Shown one piece after another: positions 1-10,982 of a stretch of 64,000 nt of DNA; positions within the stretch are counted from its first letter, which is position 1; each line of letters starts with the position of its first letter. Position numbers and translations under genes: made by a program. The notes beneath the pieces were generated by a model. That model ran no database searches. It was given only the letters and a program-made list of their open reading frames with translations, and had not been told where the DNA came from. The stretch spans positions 35,103 through 99,102 of the forward strand of contig JAURVB010013555.1 of the NCBI GenBank assembly GCA_033002965.1, read 5' to 3'. This stretch comes from Piper betle (lineage: Eukaryota; Streptophyta; Magnoliopsida; Piperales; Piperaceae).

Positions 1-1909
1 TCATCACCTCTTCCACTCCAGACCTCCCTAAACCCATTCTAGAGAAGACCAACTTCAAGTTGCTCCAAACCTAAGCCAAGTGTTTAACACCCCAACCCCC
101 CCCCGCCCCCCAACCTAGATAACTCCAATTCCTTCTTCATCCCACCAAAGTATTTCAACCTCCCCTCCATCTCTTATTTATTTTACAGCATCCATGTCAT
201 TCCGGTTATTATACATGATGAAGTATGTTGCAAATGTGTTAGTATATGATGTTACGAGCTGTGATTGCACGTAATAGCTAGATTATTGGTGGATTGAGGA
301 TGTTTATTACAAAATTGTGGACTGTCTTGATAGCTTTCTGTAAAATGTGATGTTTGAGGATGTTTTGGGATAAAAAGCTAGTCTTTTGTTGTTTCACGTC
401 CAACATGTTAGGTTATGGTATGCTATGGCTGTTTGGGTGGAATGGTAGAGTTTGGGAACTAGGTTTTTGATGTGGATATTGCTGTCTATGTGATTTCAGT
501 ACCCTAGCCCATCAGTGACGACCATAGTTGGGGGATGTAAGCACTGAGTTCTACCATGAAATTTAGCACTTATATTAGCCTAGATATTAGGAAGCAACCC
601 CTAAGATTTTACCTAAAACATATATCGTTTTGGGTATGAACAAGAATTAAAATTTTAGACTATCTGGCCTTATTTCTATAATTTCATATCTAGTCTGAGA
701 TTAGGTAAATTAATTAGCCTACTTAGAGGTAAGAATTTTCTATGAAACTGTCCAAAAACCTTCAAATAACTGTTATGGAGTACATAAAATTTCAGCTAAG
801 CTAGAGCTCACTTAGGGGATGAACCACTAGAGACATGCTAGATGCACAGTGCTGTAAAAGACTGTTTCAGATCCTACGGCTAGGCTAGGTAGACTAGTTG
901 AAGGTGCGAAAGAAGTTCATTTTATTTGAACTTTTACAGCCTAATTCCTACTAATGTTACCTATAATGCTCTAAAATTTTAGAGCATTTGGACATAAATT
1001 GCTAGAAAATAAAATTTGTCACTCTTAGTTGTCCTCTAAAATTTAGGTGTATTCAGAGCATAAACTTAACCCATATTTTGGCCTGAGATTTAACAGACAT
1101 GATTATCTCAATGTTAGCAATGGTCTCCTCATATTTCAAGTCACTTGGATATCAACATGGCTATAAACTAATTTTGGAGTTGTGGACTATACATGGTTAA
1201 TGTTTACGTGGCAGATTGTGTATTGGTGTGAATTGGTTACGTATGTATTCCTTGGTGTTGATTACATGTTAGGATTGTGTTAGAAAGTCATTATACATGT
1301 CATACCATTCATGCCATCATAAAAGGATTTGATTAGTATCATATGTGCTATCATCATTAGGATGAAATTAGTGGAGTTTTATTTGATTCTACTAGTTTCG
1401 GGCTGTTTAATCAATTTTTCATAGTTTGATAAAACTTAGAGAATGAAATCCCTTGACATTTTTTCATCTTTTCAAAAATATAAGATCCAGTCCAAGTTTA
1501 CGTTCGATTTATCAAGTCCCCTACCCTAGACTAATATATATCTAGGAGGGTTTTCTTTTTCTTCATGAGAGTTGGCGGATATGATATGTAGCCTACACCA
1601 TTTACTCCTTGAACCATGAGTAATATAGCAATAGAAGGTACTACATAACAGAGCGTATCTATTGAATTTCGAGCATTAGGCATTTTATGGAGTATGACAA
1701 ATTGGCATATGATATATTGTTATGCAATATGTTATGTGATGTTGTGATTAGCGTGTTGGCTTTCTTTTATTATACATGAAAGAGTTTATTGTGCCTCTCT
1801 TTATAGCCATCCTAGCGAAGAATTTATGTAGTTTAATTATTTTTTTCGTGGATATTAGTATCCATATGCAAGTTTGATTCTTTCCCTATTAGTTATTTTG
1901 GGAATGTAG
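1..1909. other. Unassigned AT-rich DNA, possibly degraded LTR
   Basis: I see no reading frame or RNA gene here. The AT-rich, TG-rich texture continues at 2583-2945 and resembles the non-coding part of a plant Ty3/gypsy LTR. It may be the upstream part of the LTR whose end and primer site appear at 14249-14266. That link is inference from texture and order only. Confidence 0.25.
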
Positions 1910-2582
1910 TGTAATAACCTATAAAAATTAGTCTCACATCTAACACCTCATTGGGACTTTGCAACAAAGATTCGAATGATTAGGCACACTTTTAAACATT
2001 TTATTCATGGGCGTGGGGATCAGATTTGAGTTTCAAATTTCAAGAGATTTATTTTCTTCCAAAGAATAGATTCAGAATTAAGGTAAGGAATAAAAAATTT
2101 GAAAATAAGATCCTTTGTTCATAAATTTTTTTAAAAAACTTGTTTGATTCGAAGACGTGGATGATCTATTATATAAGTGGGGATGTAACTATAGATATTC
2201 AACTTGGTTAACCACTTTCGAAGGGATGACTTATGCCCATCAATTTGCACTTGAAACAGATTGTTACAACTGGTATCAATGCCAACAAAGGATCGTATTA
2301 AATGGTGGGCTAGACCTGATATAGACTCAGGAATTATTCATGGGCTAGACGTTGATTAGGGAGGTAGCCATTGGCCAAAATAAAAAGTAATTCTGAGGGC
2401 ATAATTTATTAAAATGTTCGTGGATTTGAATAATTTATAAAAATTTGTTCCACATCCACCACCTTTAACTGTAAGATCTAATATATAAGGGGATTTGCAT
2501 CTAGATATTCAATTTGTTAACCACTTTTGAAGCAATGACTTTGGCCCATAAGTTTTTACTTGGGACGATCCAATTTCTGACA
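1910..2582 (+). mobile_element. Possible TRIM-like miniature LTR element
   Basis: A 359-bp candidate LTR (1910-2268) starts TGTAATAACC and ends TTGTTACA, so its ends are short inverted repeats. Two bases later lies TGGTATCAATGCC (2271-2283), close to the initiator-Met tRNA primer site. After about 150 bp without coding capacity, 2427-2582 repeats the LTR's start and its last ~120 bp, with the middle missing. This order (LTR, PBS, tiny interior, LTR) is that of terminal-repeat retrotransposons in miniature. No clear polypurine tract or target duplication is visible and the second LTR is shortened. It could also be two degraded copies of a short gypsy LTR. Confidence 0.42.
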
Positions 2583-2945
2583 TTTCCCTAAAATATTATA
2601 TATGTTAGAAGTCTCGCAGATAGCTGGCATAAATAGAGGAATCATATGACCTCATGGAGGATGTTGTATTACGTTGCGTGATGTTCATGTGATATGGATT
2701 TTGGCAATGATATATACTTTATTATTCTTTTGATGGGCATGTATATGGCTTCGTACCTATTGGACTATGTATGTGATGACCCCACCAATTCATGTGTATG
2801 TAATATGCTACTTTTGCATTTACTTTGTTATCCCTAACTATATTTCAAGTTATTAAGTAGGACGAAATACTCTTTAATATGGAGATCTAACTGGGTTTTT
2901 CAGATACTACCCACACCTTGGTGTCCTGGAACTAAAGGTATAAAT
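2583..2945. other. Unassigned AT-rich DNA
   Basis: No gene seen. A pyrimidine run followed by CAG near 2900 resembles the splice-acceptor-like motif often found in plant gypsy LTRs. It is probably the same host sequence as 1-1909. Confidence 0.2.
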
Positions 2946-4477
2946 TGTTAGGGCTACATTGTAGTGTTTATGAAATTATCTTATTTTGATGATAAAACTT
3001 ATGTGTTTGGCTAAGTTATGTTGATGATGAAGCTTGAACATAAGTTGTGAACATGTGTGGACATCAACTTATAAGTTCGGCCAAGATTGTGGACAAAACA
3101 AGGATTTAGATAAAGATATCAAGATTTGAGCAAAACATTTTGGACATGAAAACTTGTTCACCTAGAAGTGGCTCAACTACTCAAAGACTTCATTGATGGA
3201 CAAAGGTGTGAACATTGGTGTGGACCTTAGGACTTGACCAAAGGCTTCAAAGGCTCAACCAAACATTGAATACTTCCTTGGGAAATAGGGTTCATACAAT
3301 GTGTGGAGTATGAATGGAAATGTAAGATTTGGTCTTTAAGTACTTGGACTAGGACTTCAGATTTGGACATGTTGTGGTGAACATAATTTGAACATGAAGT
3401 CATTGAACTTTGGAATTCATCTTAGTCATGATGTATCAGACATGGATATAGACATTGGCTAAAGGTTTGGTGGAGTTCTTGATGATCGGAATGTCAAAGA
3501 GGAGACTAAAGCTTTGAATGTGTTGAACAAGTTTGAATTAAAACTTGAGAGGGACACTTGTGTGGGAGTTTGGAGGTGTCTACTCTATATTAATGCTCAA
3601 GTGGTTAACTAGTGCACAAAGCCATGGACTTATGTGGTTATATAAGGATCTTGGTGCATGGTGAAAAAGGATACACATTATCCGAAATATTCAATAGGGA
3701 TTGAAGTGTTCTAAAAGGGGAAGTTAGTTCGGAATAAGGTTGACAGCTACATTGGGAATAACCATTGGATGTGCATCACTTCATCAACCTTAGGGATTCA
3801 AGAGGCTGTATCATACTTGGTGTATCTATTGTATCTCTTCAGTGCTTTCATTATCAAGATTGTGTTGTTCTTGTGAGGTTGTTGTAACACTAATCCTGTG
3901 TGATTAACCGGGTGATATACCAAATATGGAGTTAGTGTGTGAGTGGTTGTCATTGTAAGTGTTCAGCTTGGTTTATGAAGTCAATCTTGAGGTCAATGGG
4001 CTAAGGACAAATGTGCCTTGTGAAGTTGACTCGGGGTTTAGTGCGGCAGGACAAATTACTTGTGAAACTCTTGGGTCTTGTTCGGTGAAGGACAAGTAGG
4101 TGTAATACTTAGGTTATAACTCTAAAAGGTTTGGTCATAGTGAAACATAGAAGACCTACCCAACCGTAAAGATACAGTCGTGTAGAAGAAAGAAGCTTGA
4201 GTTTGGAACCTCTTAAAAAACTCCTTATGTTTGTTTTCTTGTCCTTACCTTATTTGCTTTAATTGGTTTCGACTTATATACAAATCCTTACAACTTGTAT
4301 GGTTTGACAAGTTTGCCCACACTTGTGATTTTTTGTGTAGAGTCACTTTACATTTGTTGAGTATCCTCATAGGTTAAGATCCTTGGTTAATTATATTTCA
4401 GTGCTAATTTAATTATTAAGTGTTTTAGATATTTTTCTAGAAACGAAAACCCTTTCATAAATCTTAGGAAAGCACAC
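2946..4477 (+). mobile_element. SIRE/Maximus-like Ty1/copia LTR, probably solo or partial
   Basis: The segment starts TGTTAGGG and soon has a TTGATGATAAAA motif. It is TG-rich without coding capacity, and near 4205-4265 it has a block (CTCCTTATGTTTGTTTTCTTG region) like the 3' part of SIRE-type copia LTRs. The right boundary is uncertain and no primer site follows. Family assignment is by remembered style only; no paired copy exists in the window. Confidence 0.35.
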
Positions 4478-4710
4478 ATGTTATATGTGTATGCACAATG
4501 GATCTATGATACATAGATAGGAGGAGCTTTGTATGAAATTTGAATATGAGAAGGGTCCATGGGGATGGCCAAGTGAGAGGTATTGGCTTAGATGACCATA
4601 ATATCACCATCTATTTACTTGTGACAAAGGTGCATGCGGTGATGGTCATGTACAGTCTTCCCTTGTTATTTTTATGTATTACTGATATTTATAACAAATT
4701 GTGTGTGGGG
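4478..4710 (+). other. Host gypsy LTR fragment left of the family A insertion
   Basis: This stretch abuts the AGAAT target duplication (4711-4715). It is expected to continue at 13942 once the family A element is removed. No convincing coding sequence is present; the 108-codon open frame starting at 4540 runs across the LTR boundary. Confidence 0.4.
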
Positions 4711-5130
4711 AGAATTGTAAAACCCACGATTCGAGTCAGGGTTTTATATTCAGAACCGGTCGGTTCGACCGTTGTCTTCGAGTCGAGTCAGTTTCAGAAC
4801 ACGTGTACTGAGCCGACGCCGGTCTCGTGTATGAGCCATGAGGGTCATGTGTACCCAAGTATATGATGATAATGTCATAAACACAGCAGAAAAGATTGAG
4901 TTATCAGAATATATGAGAGTATGCAGTTTATTTTTTTCATTATGATATATAATGGATCGTAGAATTAGTTTTAGGTCGTTTACTACGTTAGGACGCATTA
5001 CGGGCATTTTGGGTGGGTTGATAGTTCTAGAGCATATCATTAGGATTTTTTGGTGTTGTTTGATTTTACGGGATTTTTTCCATTTTTTATGAATCTTTTT
5101 AGGATTTAATACGACTTAGTTATTATACTT

Positions 5131-5195
5131 AACTCGAGTCGGAGCGAGTCAAGTCATAATTCACGAGTTTGCCACCCAACCATTTCTTCTCCACC
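5131..5195 (+). promoter_or_regulatory. CTCGAG direct-repeat module of family A LTR
   Basis: ACTCGAGTC followed by GAGTCAAG, then an AATT...ACGAGTTTGCCACC stretch leading into GC-rich sequence. It recurs in the other family A LTRs (11395-11440, 40085-40130, 57448-57495) and, unexpectedly, in the hAT-like MITE at 20911-20968. Each side of the motif is a near-palindrome centred on CTCGAG. A promoter or protein-binding role is inference. Confidence 0.45.
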
Positions 5196-6348
5196 CCGAC
5201 CTTTTCTCCCCCACACCCAAACCCTAACTGCCGCGCCGCCACTGTTTGTGCGCCACGGCCGACACCGCCTGGCCGCTAATCGACGCCGCCCAGCCCGGCG
5301 ATGATGTTGCCGTGCCCTGACCAGCCGGCCACTCGACGGCGGAATGCCACGCCAGCGCCACGACTGCCTTAGTCGCTCGCCGATTCCGCCGCCGGCAACA
5401 AGTCGTCGCCGCGATCGGTCGGTCGCCTCAGCACCCTCGAGCCTTCCAACGACCTTCCCCGGCCGGAACGGAGGCCATCGCCGCCGTGCCTGGCCGGATC
5501 TAGCCACCCATCACCGCCGGCTGTATTTTATGCATTTTCTGGCAAGCCGCCACCTCCATTGGCCGCGTCAACCTCGAAGATGAGTCGGGCTCGCCGAGCC
5601 GGTTCCGAGGGTACCCAATACGACCACTTTCCAGCTAGTAGACACCACCGACGATTTTCGCCGGAAAACCACCGGAAGACGTCTGAAAATCACCAGTAGC
5701 TGCCCGAAAATTGCCGGACAATCAGAATTTCGAGGAATTCACTAGATCTTCCGCGGGGCTCACCCAGTCGAGCCCGATTGAGCTTTCGGACGCCGACGAG
5801 CGCCGAATTTGAGTTCCGAGACACGCGACGGAACCTTAACCATCGCCGATTGTCGACAACGTGAGGTATAATTACCTCCGATTGATTTATTTAAAATTGA
5901 TGATAATTGTTTGCATAGCATGCTACGGTTGATTAATTATTATGATGAATGTTAAGATTATGAATGAAGTAAACACGTGCATGATGTGATTAACAGGGAA
6001 TGAAGGTTAAATGAGCTAATGAAGTAAAGTAAATTTGAGTATGATAATCGAGAACAAAGTAACTTGGAAATATAATAAAATAGGTGTTAATAGGATGAGT
6101 TAGAATTATTTTTACATTTATAATTGTTCATTGTTATGGTTGATGTTCGTATTGTGGTGTGATGGTCATGTCGGATTTGATGCATCATTTAGTTAGCGGG
6201 CGTTAGTATTTAGTTTTGATGTGTAGGTACGGAGTAGGAGCTCACCGCCTAGGCGCGATGACACGCTTGGAGCTTCTACCAGGTCCGTTTAGAACTCGAC
6301 TCTGTTTTACGTCTTTTCTATGGTATGTTTATCATATCATTTGCAGGA

Positions 6349-6386
6349 CGAGTTAAGTGGCGTTTTATTGGATCCCACTTAACTCG
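6349..6386 (+). promoter_or_regulatory. Conserved 12-bp stem hairpin in family A LTR
   Basis: CGAGTTAAGTGG and its exact reverse complement CCACTTAACTCG are separated by 14 bases, preceded by GCAG. The same arrangement is at about 12645-12682, 31525-31562, 41300-41335, 58665-58702 and, less perfectly, 51708-51745 and 33685-33722, in copies that have diverged heavily elsewhere. Function unknown; RNA structure or a binding site are both possible. Confidence 0.55.
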
Positions 6387-6489
6387 GGCCATCTAGCCGA
6401 ACAGATTTTCCGGATTAATAACCCCTCGAGGATGAGATCCCTCGAGGATGATTTTGAAATCAAGATCCACCACAAGTTGCCTTCGGGCC

Positions 6490-6501
6490 TATTATATAAA
6501 T
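6490..6501 (+). promoter_or_regulatory. TATA-box-like element in family A LTR
   Basis: TATTATATAAAT sits in a conserved context (GGGCCTATTATATAAATCCC) in nearly every family A copy: about 12778, 31667, 33818, 51847, and as TATTGTATAAAT near 58806. A transcription start about 30 bases on would place the hairpin-rich stretch in the RNA leader (R/U5). The start site itself is inferred. Confidence 0.5.
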
Positions 6502-6984
6502 CCCTACCCAGCCCTATATATATGTAGTTTTCGCGTTTTTAGTGAGACGAGAGATGGAGAAATCGACTGCACGTACCATGCAGAGGATGCCGTGACAGTC
6601 AAAGCGGGCTCTGGATTAGTGCCAGCGGACTGTTCCATTCCCGAGGGATCCTGACAACTCCGCGTTTGAGTTCCTCACACCCGGAGAATGTGGAGGTTTA
6701 CGGGTACTGTTTAGTACAACGCATGTCCGGACTTGTGGTTTAAAGGGTACTAAAGGCGACTGCCTGAGAGTACTCGGCCTTCGTGCTCAAGGCCAGGAGA
6801 AATATGGAGGTAAGGAGAGGGCTTAGGATAAAGTTTCACGAGAAGTACTGAAAAAGAAGTGCCGAGAGCGGCAAAGTACCAGCAGCAGATCAGTAAGTTT
6901 GGGATGCTACCGGGTCTGCAGCCCAGTGGCTCCTCAGTAGTGCCCTTCAGAGTGTTCACGTGGAGTATATGATGTTTTCTTTCA

Positions 6985-7004
6985 TATGAGAGTTTGCTCT
7001 CATA
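6985..7004 (+). other. Covarying hairpin TATGAGAG-TTTG-CTCTCATA
   Basis: An 8-bp perfect stem with a TTTG loop. The 52.3-kb copy reads TATAAGAG-TTTG-CTCTTATA (52338-52357) and the 59.3-kb copy CAGGAGAG-TTTG-CTCTCCTG (59300-59319). Both arms change together while the loop stays fixed, which points to selection on base pairing. A second small stem follows (CAGTAAC-ACTT-GTTACTG, near 7038-7055), which reads TAGTAAC-ACTT-GTTACTA near 32212. Confidence 0.6.
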
Positions 7005-7646
7005 GCCAGCTTGTTATAGTTATTTTATTTTCCGGACCAGTAACACTTGTTACTGACGTGTTTTTATACTATATGTAGGTAATAATCACGAGTTGGACGA
7101 GCCAGCTTGGACAGAGGAGCAATGAGGTCTTGTACACACACATGTTAGGATTCTGAATGTTTAATATTGTGTTATAATGTTATTATATTGTGAATGACAT
7201 GTTCAAATGCATGAGACATGATAGAATGTGAACATGATCAGAGATAGCTAGCAGCGGAAGCGTGGTGGGTTGAGACCCAAGCTTCAGAATGAATTCATAA
7301 TATGTTAGATTTTGTGTGAATGAAATCATGGATGCATGTCTATATATTTATATATATATGATTTTGACAGGGTGGGCCCATAATTGTACTTTTAGGGGAG
7401 ACCCTGTCTGTTTTATTTCAGAATTTTTATCGTAATTGTAATGATGTGAAATTTAGGTTGCATGTCATCCATGTAGTATCATGTTAGGGTTTTATGCATT
7501 TATCCATGCATGACAAGTCGTATCTACATCTTAAGACGCCGAGATTAGATCCGCATGAGTTAGGTTCGGGTTAGCCGACCTAACCGGGGCCTGTAACATG
7601 CCGGTTCGGTTCACGAGCGTGAACCAGATTTGGGGTGTTACAGAAT

Positions 7647-7660
7647 TGGTATCAGAGCCA
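7647..7660 (+). other. Primer binding site, initiator Met-tRNA type
   Basis: TGGTATCAGAGCCA begins four bases after the 5' LTR end (after GAAT). It matches the complement of the 3' end of plant initiator methionine tRNA, the usual primer of plant chromoviruses and most copia elements. This confirms LTR orientation and boundary. Confidence 0.92.
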
Positions 7661-8550
7661 CTCTCGGCCGATTAAGATGTATGATACTTTTATAGGTGAT
7701 GTGTGTGCAAAGACTGCTCCGAGTCCAGCTGGCAGGTATGTTTTCATATATTTTCTTTACATGCAGATTTTCTTCATAAGTTGTTTGGATAGCAGTGTAT
7801 TCAAGACTTGATCAGAATTATGTGGAACTGACCTTAGTTGAGTTGACAGGTCATTTCTATGGGATGATATCAGATTGTTGGTAAGTTAGATGTGAGCAGG
7901 GCATGTTGTAATGCTGGTAGAGGTAGAAAGGGTATAAGGTTCTCATCTTATACCAGATTCGGATGTCAGTAGATGTCAGCAGGAATTTGACAGGCTTGTC
8001 ATGATGGGCTTAGAGACCCACTAATTCTGTCCATCGCATAAGAGATTTGGATGAATTGGATGTTGACCAGGTGTCCGTCCTTTGTATGTCACCACATTAG
8101 TCCTACTTCCAGGGAACGTGGTGTGCATAATGGGAAGGAGCTTGAAGTGGGTAGATAACTTGAGAGGGACCACTTCTAGAAAATAGTAGTGAATGAGGAT
8201 GAGTAGTGAGACGTAGGCTTGGACATAACAAGGAAAAGACCAGGACCACCAGTGCCTACGAGATCAGACATTTGACGAGATTCTACCAAAGATAAGGCAC
8301 CAGATCAGTGATTGCCGTTTGAGGGCTAGTCAGCACTGATAGAAGCAGCCACTCTAAATTTCAGGAGATCAGAGTGGGGTTTAGCATAGGTTGACCATCA
8401 TATGTGTCAGCATCATGATCCAAACCCTTCTGGATCAGACACGCATGATTGGACAACCTGAACCGAGTTAATAGCAGCCAAGATATGGCAGAGATAGTAG
8501 TAGATTTACGATGCATATGAGTAGGATTAGATATTTCTGCATCTAGGTAG

Positions 8551-8752
8551 TGCACAACCGCCGACCGAGTGCACAACCACCGACCGAGTGCACAACCACC
8601 GACCGAGGTGCACAACCGCCGACCGAGTTGCACAACCGCCGACCGAGTTGCACAACTACCACTCGAGGCGCACAACCGCCGTCCGAGATTCACTACCACT
8701 GACCGCAGACGCACTACCGCCGTTCGTGTATTGCTCATCCACCGACCGAGTA
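8551..8752 (+). repeat. Minisatellite, about ten 19-21 bp units
   Basis: Consecutive degenerate units of the form GCACAACCGCCGACCGAGT, with CCGCC/CCACC variants and one- or two-base length changes; the later units are more diverged (GCACTACCGCC). It is the only GC-rich patch in the interior. Because units vary in length, no frame is held through the array. Confidence 0.85.
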
Positions 8753-10969
8753 GATTAGTTAAGGTTTAGTAGGACTAGAGTTTGAGGAACAAAGAATAGT
8801 TACAGTGAAGTCAGCAGAATAGAAAAGAGTTAAGGAAAACGGAGGTTATTTCGATGAGATGGCATAGGATCCGACTTCACAGCTCTCTTGCAATCATTGT
8901 CTTGACCTAACACCTTAGGTCAGATGAATATTGCAAGATGTCCCCATCAGACATTGTTAGTTACAGTCTCATAGGGATGCGTATGGACAGAGTCAGGGAA
9001 CATGACAGAGTGACCTCCAGATGGGACGGTCACAATGATCAGATTGTGTAGACTGCATGATCGTGCATCCATGGGTCACAACCAGCATACATAGATCAGA
9101 TGGTTGGTACATGGATCACATGCAGTTTAACCCATGTAGCGATGGGCCAGTAGGCGATAGGGGTTAGGCTTGTATTAGAGTATTGGGCATGGATAGCGGG
9201 TTAGTGAGGAAGGGTCTTTCAGAGAGATATTGATTTCCTTGTGTTTCGCCAGCACGATTAGGTTCTCACCTTGAACCATAGGATTGAGCCTTGCCCGAGT
9301 ATAGAGGTACCTTCATGGTACTGATTAGGGTTTACAGTACAGGTAGATGTTTGCAGATCGATCTTCCAATGAGGATCTCACCCTAACATGAGAGTGGACC
9401 AGATGGAGTATATCAGTGTATGCTCATCTTTATTGATAGCCTTGCTTGAGAGTCTACCACAGCGGTAGTAGTCATGTGAGTCGAGATTAGTACTACAAAT
9501 CGGTACGGGACGGCAGGTCACACACCACTGAAGAGCGGATGAGACATGCGTCAAACCTCACTATAAGTCCCCATAGACTTGAGGGGAGACAGTGGTTCTT
9601 TGGGTCGTTTGAACCCCGCCTGTTTAGAAGTGCGTGACTAGTACAGTATCGAGAAACACGTGCCTACTATTAGCTGATTAAACTAGAGCCAATTAGAAGC
9701 CGTTTTTGAGATTCGTCATTGATTGACTATTCCACAGCCTGATCACCTGTGGCATAGTAAATCATGGTGACCTTAGAGACAAGTCCATAGACCTACCAAG
9801 ATTTTGGCCACCCAATATGTTACATAGGGATTTTATCTCCCTTACTATTTGCATAAGACCTTAACCTTACCATAAATAAGAGTTGCGCAGCAGAAGCGTG
9901 TGGGCCTATAACCCATAGGTCCCAGGATCCCCCATTTACCTGGCGTCAGATACCACATGTGAGGACGAGATACCACTAATTGAGAGCTCTTGAGTAGTGA
10001 GACTAGATTTCCACGAGATTCAGCCTCCCTTCTTATAACCCAGAGATATCAGACAGAGTGGAGTTTTCACTTGATAATTTCCACTCACCCTTTTGTATCA
10101 GTTTTACTATCAGTTTACCCAGATGATTGAGATGAGTATACATTGATCAGAGCATGTCCCACAGACCAGATGCAGATGCTACAGCCCTATGCAGAGTATG
10201 TTATCATACTCCTTGAGACACGCTGTGCATGTACAGGTGTTCTCGCGACCATCCCGTCACAGAGTTGTACTTAGTGGTTGTATAGATAGCCACCGGAGCC
10301 ATAGTATACATTAGAGTCATAGCAGCTATCCTTGTTCTCTTATAGAACAGAGTGAGATACATGACTCAGGACCGAGTCAACTAGAACCAAGTGAGCGGTC
10401 CAGTTCCTTGTATAGGGACACCTGAGAGTTGGACCTAGACTGACGACAGTGAGCCGTGCAGCTCATTAGGGTATCCACCGTACTTAGCAGGAGACTCATA
10501 GCAGGCCTTGAGGTGACTGTAGGACCTAGAGTAGAGTTCCTGCGAGTACATGTAGGTGACTGTTCACAGATGAGGATTAGAGGGACATGGGTAGATGTTA
10601 GCAGGTAGGTCTTACCCTTGGTGTAGTTTTCCAGACATAGCCCAGATTAGAACCTTGCAATACTCTAGAGTATTTGCTTGACCAACCCAGTAGGCCCTTA
10701 GGGGTGATCTAGGTTTTCCGCCGAGTTAGCAGTAGGGATCAGAACAGATGAGAAGGATGAGGGTCATGTCAGAACATGCACAGATGACTTAGAAACAAAA
10801 TGTGGATATTGACAGCATCACAAGCAGAACCCGCCATGATAGTGCAACTACAGTGAGGATGTACATGACTATCGAAGAGTGAAGAGGATACAACTGATGT
10901 GTATCCAGCTTCCAGGTAGTAGTTCAGCAGAACCTCCTTGAGTTAAAATTTCGAGGACGAAATTTTTAT

Positions 10970-10982
10970 AAGGAGGGAAGAT
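10970..10982 (+). other. Polypurine tract before the 3' LTR
   Basis: AAGGAGGGAAGAT directly precedes the TG of the 3' LTR, downstream of GAGGACGAAATTTT. Position and purine richness fit the plus-strand primer of a Ty3/gypsy element. Confidence 0.85.

Larger units (their letters stand above)
4716..7642 (+). repeat. 5' LTR of family A element
   Basis: It starts TGTAAAACCC and ends GGGTGTTACA, so the termini form a ~10-bp imperfect inverted repeat. Going along the LTR: an AAAACCC/GGGTTTT hairpin at the very start; an AT-rich stretch; a CTCGAG direct-repeat module (5131-5195); a GC-rich, CCGG/CGCC-rich stretch without a convincing protein (about 5200-5860); GAGGTATAATTACCTC, an inverted repeat (about 5873-5888); AT-rich sequence; a very conserved block with a 12-bp stem (6180-6390); a TATA-like box (6490-6501); then a conserved hairpin-rich stretch to about 7060. 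The GC-rich part differs from the 3' LTR by many substitutions and indels, while 5840-6500 is nearly identical. Confidence 0.92.
7643..10982 (+). mobile_element. Non-coding interior of the family A element
   Basis: 3340 bp without a reading frame longer than about 125 codons and without any recognisable gag or pol motif. The longest open stretch is on the opposite strand across a minisatellite and is not a credible protein. The sequence is AG/CA-rich and evenly interrupted by stops. The last 60 bases (GAGGACGAAATTT) look like the usual pol-end leader of Ty3/gypsy elements, so the interior may be a severely decayed or substituted gypsy interior. Confidence 0.75.

Noticed and set aside
7647..7660. 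tRNA gene near the primer site
   Set aside because: Only the 3'-end complement of initiator-Met tRNA is present, without a cloverleaf or internal promoter boxes.
8361..8769. Frames across the 19-21 bp minisatellite
   Set aside because: Unit length is not a multiple of three throughout, and both strands are open; no non-repeat domain.
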